Positions 23,961 through 31,070 of a stretch of 34,257 nucleotides of DNA are shown here, in pieces. The notes beneath the pieces were generated by a model that did not search any database, was not told where the DNA came from, and saw only the letters and a program-made list of their open reading frames with translations. The stretch is from assembly GCA_004557385.1 (NCBI GenBank), contig SFEA01000043.1, forward strand, positions 1 through 34,257, given 5' to 3'. The translations under genes were made by a program, and so were the position numbers. This stretch comes from Bacteroidales bacterium. GTDB taxonomy: Bacteria > Bacteroidota > Bacteroidia > Bacteroidales > Muribaculaceae. The stretch's first letter is position 1; every line of letters starts with the position of its first letter.

Positions 23961-25031
23961 ATGAAAAAATTTACTTTACTTGTCGCTGCAGCGCTGAGTG
24001 CGTTCGCAGCTAACGCGATTGAATCGGTAGACGAGCTTGTAGGCACCTACATTTCGTAGTATACCGATGAGTACACCACCGATTATAGTGCAGATTCGTG
24101 GGTTTCCGTGACAGGAAAATGTAGTGTAACAATCAGCAAAACCGGCGAAAACACCATCACTTTAACCAATCTCGGAAATCTTGGTGGTGAATCAAGCGCC
24201 ATTGTGGATTTGACTGAAGGTACAATCACCATTGACCCGTTTGTTAGTGGCTACTATACTTACAGTGCTTCAACTGCCGATGCTTCTGACACTTCCGGTT
24301 ATGGAAAAGGCTGGACTGATAGCACGAAACCAATTGTGGGAAAGATTGCAGCTGACGGCTCAATTTCATTAGATTATGTGGGTTCGTATGATGAGAAATC
24401 GGATTATAAAGCCATTGCAGAAATCATTAGTGAAACTTTAAAGAAAGCTTCTGCTCCTGAATACACTGTTAACGGTCATTTCGCAATCTATCCTTGGGAC
24501 GATGCAACAGAGGATTATTCTACAGAAGCCATGCTCAAAGGCAGAGAAGCCACACTCGTAAAGTATGCCGATGCCGATGCCGAAGAATTGGGTTTCATGT
24601 ATGAATTGAAGATTCCGGGCACCGATCCAGGTTCTATTCAGTTCAGCGTGGATGCCGATGACGCCGTGGTCATTACCAATGGCCATACACCTACAGGATA
24701 TGATTATCAAGTGCTGGATTTGTATTATCTCCAGTCCTATTATGATGAGCTTCTCCTTGACCCGTACGACAGTTTCTTCTATGCAGATGGCACTACTGAG
24801 GGTGAAATGTATATAGGTGAATACTATTATCCCGACTACTACTATGATAGTGGAAATTATACATACGGCAAAATTGAATTTACATGGGGCGCACTGGATG
24901 CCATATCAACCGTCAAGGCTGATAAGGACGACGAAAATGCTCCTACATTCGACATTATGGGCCGCAAGGTAACTGACACCACCGTTCCAGGCATCTACAT
25001 CAAGAACGGCAAGAAGTTCGTTGTATTCTAA
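23961..25031 (+). pseudogene. Secreted protein gene interrupted by an in-frame TAG at codon 33
   Basis: The frame starts with an ATG and a clean signal peptide (MKKFTLLVAAALSAFAANA). It meets TAG at 24057-24059 and then stays open in the same frame to TAA at 25031, 357 codons in total. Without the TAG it would be a secreted protein of about 356 aa. The body has two or three beta-rich, lipocalin-like segments, one resembling the C-terminal domain of the lipoprotein ending at 23852. The tail (DIMGRKV...PGIYIKNGKKFVV, about 329-355) resembles the C-terminal sorting-like segment of secreted Bacteroidales proteins. The open reading frame shows little other decay, so the mutation is recent, the base is a sequencing error, or the codon is sometimes read through. 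A GTG at 24108 could restart translation, but without the signal peptide. Confidence 0.75.
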
Positions 25032-25053
25032 TCTTATTGTTACATAATCACTG

Positions 25054-25099
25054 AAAAAACTTGCCCCGGACGATGCGCTATCATCAGCATCGCCCGGGG
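25054..25099. terminator. Bidirectional intrinsic terminator between converging genes
   Basis: 25064-25076 pairs with 25087-25099 (12 of 13). On the minus strand it is followed by six T (A-run at 25054-25059), which suits the epimerase gene ending at 25126. On the plus strand the tail is less T-rich. Confidence 0.7.
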
Positions 25100-25125
25100 T
25101 ATTTGCTTTATCGCCTCGCAGGGCA

Positions 25126-26007
25126 TCAGCGATGCACTGTGATGGTGTATTCGGCGGTGAAGTGTTCGCCGGCACTCAGGTGGTTCATCCACGGACGCGA
25201 AGCAAAATCGCCCTCGTAGTGCATATAGTCGCAGCGGCCATACCATGGCTCGATGCACACAAACGGACATTCGGGGTGAGCCTTCACCGGAGCCCACAGC
25301 GCCAGCAGCGGAGCGTCGAAGTTCACGTCGATGTATGGCTGGTGTTGCTTGTCGACAATGCCCACGCCGGAGAGCTGGTTGTTCTCAAACATGTAGGTGT
25401 CGGGTCCGAACGCCGTTGGGGTGATGGCAAGTGTGTCGCCGCAGTCTGGTTTGAACTCGGTTATCTCGGTGGCAGCGCAGCCTTTCTCGCCGGGGCGGGC
25501 GAAATATAGCGGCTTGTTGCCGGTGAAAGTGAAATAGCCGCGTGGAGCAGGGTCGGCAGCGTCGAAGTCGGGCAGCACGAAAGCCGGGTGTGCACCAATC
25601 TGAAAGTGCATGGCGCCGTTGCCGGTGTTTTCCACATCCCAGCTCACAATCACCTTGTTGCCGTCGATGCGGTAGCCGATTGTCAGGCGGAAAGGGTAGG
25701 GGTATTTAGCAAGCGTCTCCTCGTTGCTTTCAAGCACAAAAGTGGCGCTGCATGGGGTTTGCTCAATAAGAGTGAAATCCATGTCGCGGGCAAAACCGTG
25801 TTGCGGCAGACTGTATTCGCGGTTGAGCACGCGGTAGCGGCTTTCCCACACGCGTCCCACGATGGGAAACAGCACAGGCGAGTGGCGCGCCCATATTGCC
25901 GGGTCGGCGTTCCACAGGTGCTCGCAGCCGTTCTTCACTATGCTGCACAGCTCGGCGCCATGCAGCTTCACAGCAATCTCAAGTTCTGAATTATGTAGCT
26001 TTATCAT
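25126..26007 (-). CDS. Aldose 1-epimerase (mutarotase) family protein, LacX-like
   Basis: 293 aa single-domain beta-sandwich enzyme that interconverts alpha and beta anomers of a sugar. Conserved residues are visible: H70 in LPQHGFAR, H140 in IGAHPAF (general acid), and E253 in CIEPWYG (general base). It matches the LacX-type branch rather than GalM. The gene is divergent from fucI, with the two promoters back to back near 26224-26380, so a role in supplying the right anomer of fucose or another imported sugar is attractive. The substrate is unproven. Note that FucU-type fucose mutarotases belong to a different fold. Confidence 0.88.
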   Translation of the reverse strand: MIKLHNSELEIAVKLHGAELCSIVKNGCEHLWNADPAIWARHSPVLFPIVGRVWESRYRVLNREYSLPQHGFARDMDFTLIEQTPCSATFVLESNEETLAKYPYPFRLTIGYRIDGNKVIVSWDVENTGNGAMHFQIGAHPAFVLPDFDAADPAPRGYFTFTGNKPLYFARPGEKGCAATEITEFKPDCGDTLAITPTAFGPDTYMFENNQLSGVGIVDKQHQPYIDVNFDAPLLALWAPVKAHPECPFVCIEPWYGRCDYMHYEGDFASRPWMNHLSAGEHFTAEYTITVHR

Positions 26008-26033
26008 AATATAAAAATGGTTTAGTTTGATTC

Positions 26034-26186
26034 TTACTTGTGGGTGTGCCTATTGGTTATTGGGCAAGGCAGGTGCTCGCCACGCAGCCTGCTTTCGGGT
26101 TGCGCAAGCAAGTTGGTGTTGTATAGCTGTTCGCCGTCGCCGATGCGGATGGCTGACAGCAAGAAGCTGTCGTGGATGGTTGACAT
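26034..26186 (-). CDS. Possible small protein (50 aa) before the epimerase gene
   Basis: An ATG-started ORF of 50 codons lies on the minus strand between the epimerase promoter (26224-26253) and the epimerase start (26007), 26 bases upstream of it. Its codon use and GC look coding-like, unlike the surrounding AT-rich DNA. I recognise no family, and it has no signal peptide or membrane segment. It may be a real small gene, a leader peptide, or the remnant of a larger gene whose 3' part is lost. Confidence 0.35.
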   Translation of the reverse strand: MSTIHDSFLLSAIRIGDGEQLYNTNLLAQPESRLRGEHLPCPITNRHTHK

Positions 26187-26223
26187 AAAATAATGCTATT
26201 AATCGTTATAAAAACGTGGTTTG

Positions 26224-26253
26224 CAAAGGTAGCAATAATTGTTGAAAAACAAT
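26224..26253 (-). promoter_or_regulatory. Promoter of the epimerase transcript
   Basis: On the minus strand, ATTG (26250-26253), 18 bases, TACCTTTG (26224-26231). The -7 box is exact. It gives a leader of about 210 bases to the epimerase start, or about 30 to the small ORF at 26186. Confidence 0.5.
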
Positions 26254-26346
26254 GCTTTGTACATTCAAAAGCATAAAATAAATAAAAAAGCTAATTTTAG
26301 ATATTATGCAAAAAATCGCAGGGGCGGGGTTAATTATGGGGCTGTT

Positions 26347-26380
26347 TTTGTCGGTTTTTCAAAATAAATTCTTATCTTCG
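26347..26380 (+). promoter_or_regulatory. Promoter of the fucose operon
   Basis: TTTG at 26347-26350 and TATCTTCG at 26373-26380, spaced 22 bases. The -7 box has C for T at the seventh position, so the promoter is weaker than consensus, as expected for a regulated operon. The leader is about 64 bases to the fucI start. Confidence 0.42.
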
Positions 26381-26450
26381 TGCAACTCAATAAAATTAAT
26401 TGTTGACAATGACATCTAACCAAAAAATTAAATAACTAAATACCTATCGT

Positions 26451-28244
26451 ATGGCAGAAAACAGACTTGTGGGTGATTACCCGGTAATTGGCATCCGTCC
26501 AACCATCGACGGCCGCCGCGGCGTGCTCAAAGTGCGCGAATCGCTTGAAGAACAAACGATGAACATGGCTCGTGCTGCAGCCAAACTTTTTGAAGAGAAT
26601 ATACGTTACTCTAATGGCGAACCGGTGAAGGTGATTATTGCCGACACCACCATAGGCCGTGTGGGCGAAAGCGCTGCTTGCGCCGAGAAGTTCAAGAAGG
26701 CGGGCGTTGACATCACGCTCACCGTAACACCGTGCTGGTGCTATGGCGCCGAAACCATGGATATGGACCCGCTCACCATCAAGGGCGTGTGGGGATTCAA
26801 CGGCACTGAGCGTCCGGGCGCTGTTTATTTGGCTTCGGTGCTTGCCACCCATGCTCAAAAGGGCCGTCCTGCATTTGGCATTTATGGCCGCGACGTGCAG
26901 AATGCCGACGACACTAACATCCCTGCCGACGTGCGCGAAAAGCTTCTGCGCTTTGGCCGTGCCGCTGTGGCTGCTGCCACAATGCGCGGTAAATCGTGGT
27001 TGCAAATCGGTTCGATTTGTATGGGTATCGGCGGCTCGATTATCGACCCGCAGTTCATCGAGGAATATCTGGGTATGCGTGTTGAAAGCGTCGATGAGGT
27101 TGAAATCATCCGCCGCATGACCGAAGGCATCTACAACGAAGAAGAATATCAAAAGGCTCTTGCTTGGACCAAGGCTAATTGCCGCGAAGGCTTCGACAAG
27201 AATCCTGCCGAATTGCAACGCACTCCTGAGCAAAAAGAAGAGGCTTGGGAATTTGTGGTGAAGATGATGGTTATCATCAAGGATTTGATGAACGGCAACA
27301 AGAATCTGCCTGCAGGTTGCGAAGAAGAAATGGTGGGTCACAACGCCATCGCTGCCGGCTTCCAGGGACAACGTCAATGGACCGACTTCTATCCGAATGG
27401 CGACTTTGCCGAAGCGCTCTGCAACTCTACGTTCGACTGGAACGGCGCTCGCGAACCATACATTCTTGCCACCGAAAACGACGTGCTCAACGGTCTTGGC
27501 ATGCTGTTCATGAAGCTGCTCACCAACCGTGCTCAAATATTTGCCGACGTGCGCACCTACTGGAGCCCCGAAGCTGTTAAGCGTGCCACCGGCTACGACC
27601 TCGAAGGCGTTGCCAAGGAATCGCAAGGCTTCCTGCACCTCATCAACAGCGGCGCTGCCTGCCTCGACGCTTGTGGCGAAGTGACCGATGCCGAGGGCAA
27701 CCATGTGATGAAGCCTTGGTATGAAGTCACCGAAGAAGACCAAAAGAAGATGCTTGCAGCCACCGAATGGTGTCAAGCCGACTATGGCTATTTCCGTGGC
27801 GGCGGCTACTCGTCGCGCTATCTCACTCGCGCCGAAATGCCTGTCACCATGATTCGTTTGAACCTGGTGAAGGGCCTCGGTCCGGTACTTCAGATTGCCG
27901 AAGGTTGGACAGTGAACCTGCCCGACGAGGTGAGCGACAAATTGTGGAAACGCACCGACTATACTTGGCCGTGCACTTGGTTTGCTCCGCGCCTCACCGG
28001 CAAGGGTGCATTCAAGAGCGCTTACGACGTGATGAACAACTGGGGTGCCAACCACGGTGCAATCAGCTATGGCCACATCGGTGCCGACCTCATTACTCTT
28101 TGCTCAATACTGCGCATTCCGGTGTCGATGCACAACGTGCCTGAGGACGACATCTTCCGCCCGGCTGCTTGGAACGCATTCGGCATGGACAAGGAAGGTC
28201 AGGACTATCGCGCATGCGCTGCTTTCGGCCCAATGTATAAATAA
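26451..28244 (+). CDS. fucI: L-fucose isomerase
   Basis: 597 aa, the usual length. Cytoplasmic Mn2+-dependent enzyme that converts L-fucose to L-fuculose, the first step of fucose catabolism. Highly conserved family blocks include GIRPTIDGRRGVLKVRESLE (14-33), the N-terminal DTTIGR (65-70), GHNAIAAGFQGQRQWTDFYP (296-315), NSTFDWNGAREPYILATEND (325-344), which with the preceding NGDFAE supplies the metal-binding Glu and Asp, and SYGHIGADLITL near 540-551 with the metal-binding His. The gene is followed by fucA (113-base gap) and fucP on the same strand. It could also accept D-arabinose, as E. coli FucI does. Confidence 0.96.
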   Translation: MAENRLVGDYPVIGIRPTIDGRRGVLKVRESLEEQTMNMARAAAKLFEENIRYSNGEPVKVIIADTTIGRVGESAACAEKFKKAGVDITLTVTPCWCYGAETMDMDPLTIKGVWGFNGTERPGAVYLASVLATHAQKGRPAFGIYGRDVQNADDTNIPADVREKLLRFGRAAVAAATMRGKSWLQIGSICMGIGGSIIDPQFIEEYLGMRVESVDEVEIIRRMTEGIYNEEEYQKALAWTKANCREGFDKNPAELQRTPEQKEEAWEFVVKMMVIIKDLMNGNKNLPAGCEEEMVGHNAIAAGFQGQRQWTDFYPNGDFAEALCNSTFDWNGAREPYILATENDVLNGLGMLFMKLLTNRAQIFADVRTYWSPEAVKRATGYDLEGVAKESQGFLHLINSGAACLDACGEVTDAEGNHVMKPWYEVTEEDQKKMLAATEWCQADYGYFRGGGYSSRYLTRAEMPVTMIRLNLVKGLGPVLQIAEGWTVNLPDEVSDKLWKRTDYTWPCTWFAPRLTGKGAFKSAYDVMNNWGANHGAISYGHIGADLITLCSILRIPVSMHNVPEDDIFRPAAWNAFGMDKEGQDYRACAAFGPMYK

Positions 28245-28357
28245 CGAAACAACATTATTCAACAACCTGCTGTTTGCTGAAACAATCCGGGTGGAAACCA
28301 CACCCAGCGTTTGCGCCCGGAGTTTCTGATAAACAACAAACTAACACCGATTTTGCA

Positions 28358-28996
28358 ATGAAAATAACCGAACAACAAATTGAAGAATTCGTTGAAATGG
28401 CTCACAAGGTGGGTCGATATGGATTAACCGTGTGCAGCAGCGGCAACCTGTCGTGGCGCATTGGCGACGAGGTGCTGGTGAGCGGAACAGGCTCGTGGGT
28501 GCCCGAAATCAGAAAAGAACAGGTGTCGGTGGTGCGCTTCAGCGACGGCGAAGTGCTCAACGGCGTAAAGCCTTCAATGGAAAGCGTGTTCCACCTTGGC
28601 GTGCTGCGTGAACGCCCCGACCAAACAGTGGTGCTTCACTTCCAGGCTCCGTATGCCACTGCCATCTCGTGCATGAAGGTTCGCCCAAAGAGCATCAATG
28701 TCACTGCCGAAGTGCCTTATCACGTTGGTGTAGAAATTCCCGAGATTCCTTACTATCGTCCCGGTTCGCCCGAATTGGCTGACGCTGTGATTGCAGCCCT
28801 CAAGGAACACAACTCGGCATTCATGCTCAAGCACGGACAGGTGGTATGCGGCAAGGACTTCAACCAAGCCCTCGAACGCGCCACATTCATGGAAATGGCT
28901 TCGCGCTTGGCTGTGCTCAACGGCGACAACCTCGAGACCTTCACCGATGCCGAAGTTGAGGAAGTGGAAGTGAAATTCTTAGGCAAGAAGAAATAA
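28358..28996 (+). CDS. fucA: L-fuculose-1-phosphate aldolase, class II aldolase family
   Basis: 212 aa. Should cleave L-fuculose-1-phosphate into dihydroxyacetone phosphate and L-lactaldehyde in the cytoplasm. Class II aldolase/adducin fold: CSSGNLSWR (26-34) and SGTGSWVP (42-49) form the phosphate-binding region, E75 is the catalytic Glu (PSMESVFHL), and H94 and H159 (LKHGQVV) are zinc ligands. The second His of the usual H-x-H pair is Q96 here (LHFQAP), a variation that I recall in other Bacteroidetes FucA-like proteins. The ATG at 28358 starts the domain cleanly; an upstream TTG at 28274 would add 28 non-conserved residues. Its position between fucI and fucP supports the assignment. Confidence 0.88.
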   Translation: MKITEQQIEEFVEMAHKVGRYGLTVCSSGNLSWRIGDEVLVSGTGSWVPEIRKEQVSVVRFSDGEVLNGVKPSMESVFHLGVLRERPDQTVVLHFQAPYATAISCMKVRPKSINVTAEVPYHVGVEIPEIPYYRPGSPELADAVIAALKEHNSAFMLKHGQVVCGKDFNQALERATFMEMASRLAVLNGDNLETFTDAEVEEVEVKFLGKKK

Positions 28997-29019
28997 TCAG
29001 ATTAATCGAGTGAACGAAA

Positions 29020-29041
29020 CGGGCTTCGGGCATGAAGCCCG
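29020..29041. repeat. Hairpin between fucA and fucP
   Basis: CGGGCTTC at 29020-29027 pairs perfectly with GAAGCCCG at 29034-29041 around a six-base loop. No T-run follows, so it is more likely an RNA-processing or stabilising element within the operon than a terminator. Confidence 0.45.
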
Positions 29042-29076
29042 CGTCACGCTGTTGAATCTTCGTATACCCTAAGTTT

Positions 29077-30390
29077 ATGGCCAAAAACACATCCCCGTTG
29101 GTTGAGAAGAAATATCTCTTGACCTTTATACTCATAACCTCATTGTTTGCGCTATGGGGTTTTGCAAACGACATCACCAATCCAATGGTGGCAGCTTTCC
29201 AAACCGTGATGGAAATCTCGGCGGCGAAGGCGTCGTTGGTGCAATTTGCATTCTATGGCGGTTATGCCACAATGGCAATACCCGCAGCCATTTTTGTGCA
29301 TCGCTATAGCTACAAGAGCGGCATCATGCTGGGGCTTACGCTCTATGCCGTTGGCGCGTTCATGTTCATTCCGGCAGCTGCTTATCAGGAGTTTGCATTT
29401 TTCTGCGTGTCGCTCTACGTGCTCACATTCGGTTTGGCGTTTCTTGAAACCACATCAAACCCGTTTATTCTGTCGTTAGGCAGCAAGGACACCTCAACAC
29501 GCCGCCTCAACTTGGCGCAGGCGTTCAACCCAATGGGTTCGCTCATGGGCATGTTTGTGGCATCGAACGTGGTGCTTGCCTCGCTGCAAAGCGATGCTCC
29601 TGAGGTGCGCGAAGTGGGATTCTCGTCGCTCGACGAAGCAACAAAAACTGCCATTCGCCTGCACGACCTTGAAGTGATTCGCAATCCGTATGTAATTCTG
29701 GGTTGCGTGGTGCTGGTGATGCTTGTAGTGATAGGAATCTTTGTGAAGCGCAATACCGGCAAGGAAGATGAACAACTCGCCGCCGAGCCCAAAACCACAT
29801 TCTCCGAATCGGTGAAACGCATTTTCCGCAACAGCGTTTATCGCGAAGGTGTGATTGCTCAGGTGTTCTATGTGGCAGCGCAAATCATGACATGGACATT
29901 TATCATACAGTATGCCGACCGTCTTGGCATCAACAAAGCCACTGCCCAGCTCTATAACATTGGCGCAATGGGTATGTTCTTGTTCGGTCGTTTCATCAGC
30001 ACATTCCTGATGAAATACGTTAACTCGCGTCGCCTGCTCATGATTTTTGCCATCTGTGCCATGACGGTGAATGCCGGCACAATACTCATCGATGGCATAG
30101 CCGGTCTGTATTGCTTGGTGGCTACATCGGTGTTTATGTCGCTCATGTTCCCCACCATCTATGGCATCGCGCTTGAGAGCGTCGACCATGCCGACCATAC
30201 ATTTGGCGCTGCTTTCTTGGTGCTTGCCATCGTGGGCGGTGCAATCATGCCGCCGATGCAAGGCACAATCATCGACCTCGGCACCGTTGGTCCGCTGCCG
30301 GCAGTGAATGCATCATTCATCCTGCCGTTTGTTTGCTTTGCTGTGATTGCCACCTACGGCTATCGTTCGTTAAAAGCTTGCAAACATTAA
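29077..30390 (+). CDS. fucP: L-fucose:H+ symporter
   Basis: 437 aa MFS transporter of the FucP family with 12 predicted helices. It should import L-fucose across the inner membrane with a proton. The signature FALWGFANDITNPMVAAFQ (24-42) carries D32, matching the sugar/proton-linked Asp of E. coli FucP helix 1, and E124 in FLETTSNPF matches the proton-coupling Glu. FNPMGSLMGMF (about 150) is also typical. The gene is third of the fucose operon, 80 bases after fucA, and is followed by a strong terminator. Members of this family may also carry galactose, glucose or N-acetylglucosamine, but the operon context favours fucose. Confidence 0.93.
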   Translation: MAKNTSPLVEKKYLLTFILITSLFALWGFANDITNPMVAAFQTVMEISAAKASLVQFAFYGGYATMAIPAAIFVHRYSYKSGIMLGLTLYAVGAFMFIPAAAYQEFAFFCVSLYVLTFGLAFLETTSNPFILSLGSKDTSTRRLNLAQAFNPMGSLMGMFVASNVVLASLQSDAPEVREVGFSSLDEATKTAIRLHDLEVIRNPYVILGCVVLVMLVVIGIFVKRNTGKEDEQLAAEPKTTFSESVKRIFRNSVYREGVIAQVFYVAAQIMTWTFIIQYADRLGINKATAQLYNIGAMGMFLFGRFISTFLMKYVNSRRLLMIFAICAMTVNAGTILIDGIAGLYCLVATSVFMSLMFPTIYGIALESVDHADHTFGAAFLVLAIVGGAIMPPMQGTIIDLGTVGPLPAVNASFILPFVCFAVIATYGYRSLKACKH

Positions 30391-30413
30391 TACAGCGCAT
30401 TAATCCAATATAA

Positions 30414-30469
30414 ATTGGCTGCTGCTTCGTGCGCCCAGGTTGGCGCTGAAAGCAACAGCCAATTTTTTT
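30414..30469 (+). terminator. Intrinsic terminator of the fucose operon
   Basis: 30414-30426 (ATTGGCTGCTGCT) pairs with 30450-30462 at 12 of 13 positions and is followed by seven T in the plus direction. Confidence 0.75.
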
Positions 30470-30493
30470 CGTTTCGCTAAGCGGTGTGAAGAA

Positions 30494-30892
30494 TCAATTT
30501 GGCACGCGGCGATATGAGAGCCAGCTGCGGAAGTGTGGGTCTTCGCTCAGCATCAGGTAAGGGCCGTCGAAGTCGAAGTAGTAATAATATTCGTCCGCGC
30601 CGCCAAAGTCGATGCAGATGCTGCCGGGTCCTGCCCAGCCATAGCTCCAAAGGAATGGTATATCAGAAATCCACACGCCTCGATTGTCGTAGCACCCGTA
30701 GACGCCTGTGCCATCGGGATAGAAGGCGTATTTGTCGATATCAATATCAGACACAAAGCCATATTCGTCGGATTCCAATTCCCATACGCCAACCACGCTG
30801 CCATAGTAGTGGTCGTCGTCCTCGCACGATGTGAGCGACATTGTCATCACGCTCAGCAGTGCCATCAAAAGTAATACTCTAACCTTTTTCAT
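30494..30892 (-). CDS. Small surface lipoprotein, beta-rich, unknown function
   Basis: 132 aa. Lipoprotein signal with lipobox SLTS-C23 followed directly by Glu-Asp-Asp-Asp, a surface-export type signal. The mature part begins with a lipocalin-like strand (VVGVWELESDEYGF) and is dominated by Trp, Tyr, Gly and Asp, suggesting a small beta-barrel or beta-sandwich of the lipocalin-like kind common in Bacteroidales. No catalytic motif. The gene converges on the fucose operon and is divergent from the esterase gene. A weak -7-like box (TAACTTTA, 30944-30951 on the minus strand) overlaps a 7+7 inverted repeat at 30940-30955 and may be its promoter or an operator. Confidence 0.75.
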   Translation of the reverse strand: MKKVRVLLLMALLSVMTMSLTSCEDDDHYYGSVVGVWELESDEYGFVSDIDIDKYAFYPDGTGVYGCYDNRGVWISDIPFLWSYGWAGPGSICIDFGGADEYYYYFDFDGPYLMLSEDPHFRSWLSYRRVPN

Positions 30893-31010
30893 AGTTTTTT
30901 GTCAGTTATATTTTTAGTTGTTTATAATGTTAGATTTTGTTGCTAAAGTTAGCAATTATATTGCTCAAACAGTTGTCGCTGCTTGGTTTTTTAATTTTTT
31001 TTAATTGGTT

Positions 31011-31044
31011 TTTGTTCACTTCTGTGCATTTCTTGCTAACTTTG
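31011..31044 (+). promoter_or_regulatory. Promoter of the esterase gene
   Basis: TTTG at 31011-31014, 22 bases, TAACTTTG at 31037-31044. The -7 box is exact and the spacing is slightly long. The leader is about 20 bases before the ATG at 31071. Confidence 0.5.
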
Positions 31045-31070
31045 GGTGTAATAACTTATAACACCTTAAC

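Noticed and set aside
24057..24059. Recoding of TAG as a sense codon
   Set aside because: TAG ends nhaC (5123-5125) and the lipoprotein gene at 23850-23852 at sensible places, so TAG is an ordinary stop in this genome.
26436..28076. 546-codon open frame on the minus strand inside fucI
   Set aside because: Antisense of the conserved isomerase; long only because of the codon bias of fucI. No motif, promoter or start context.
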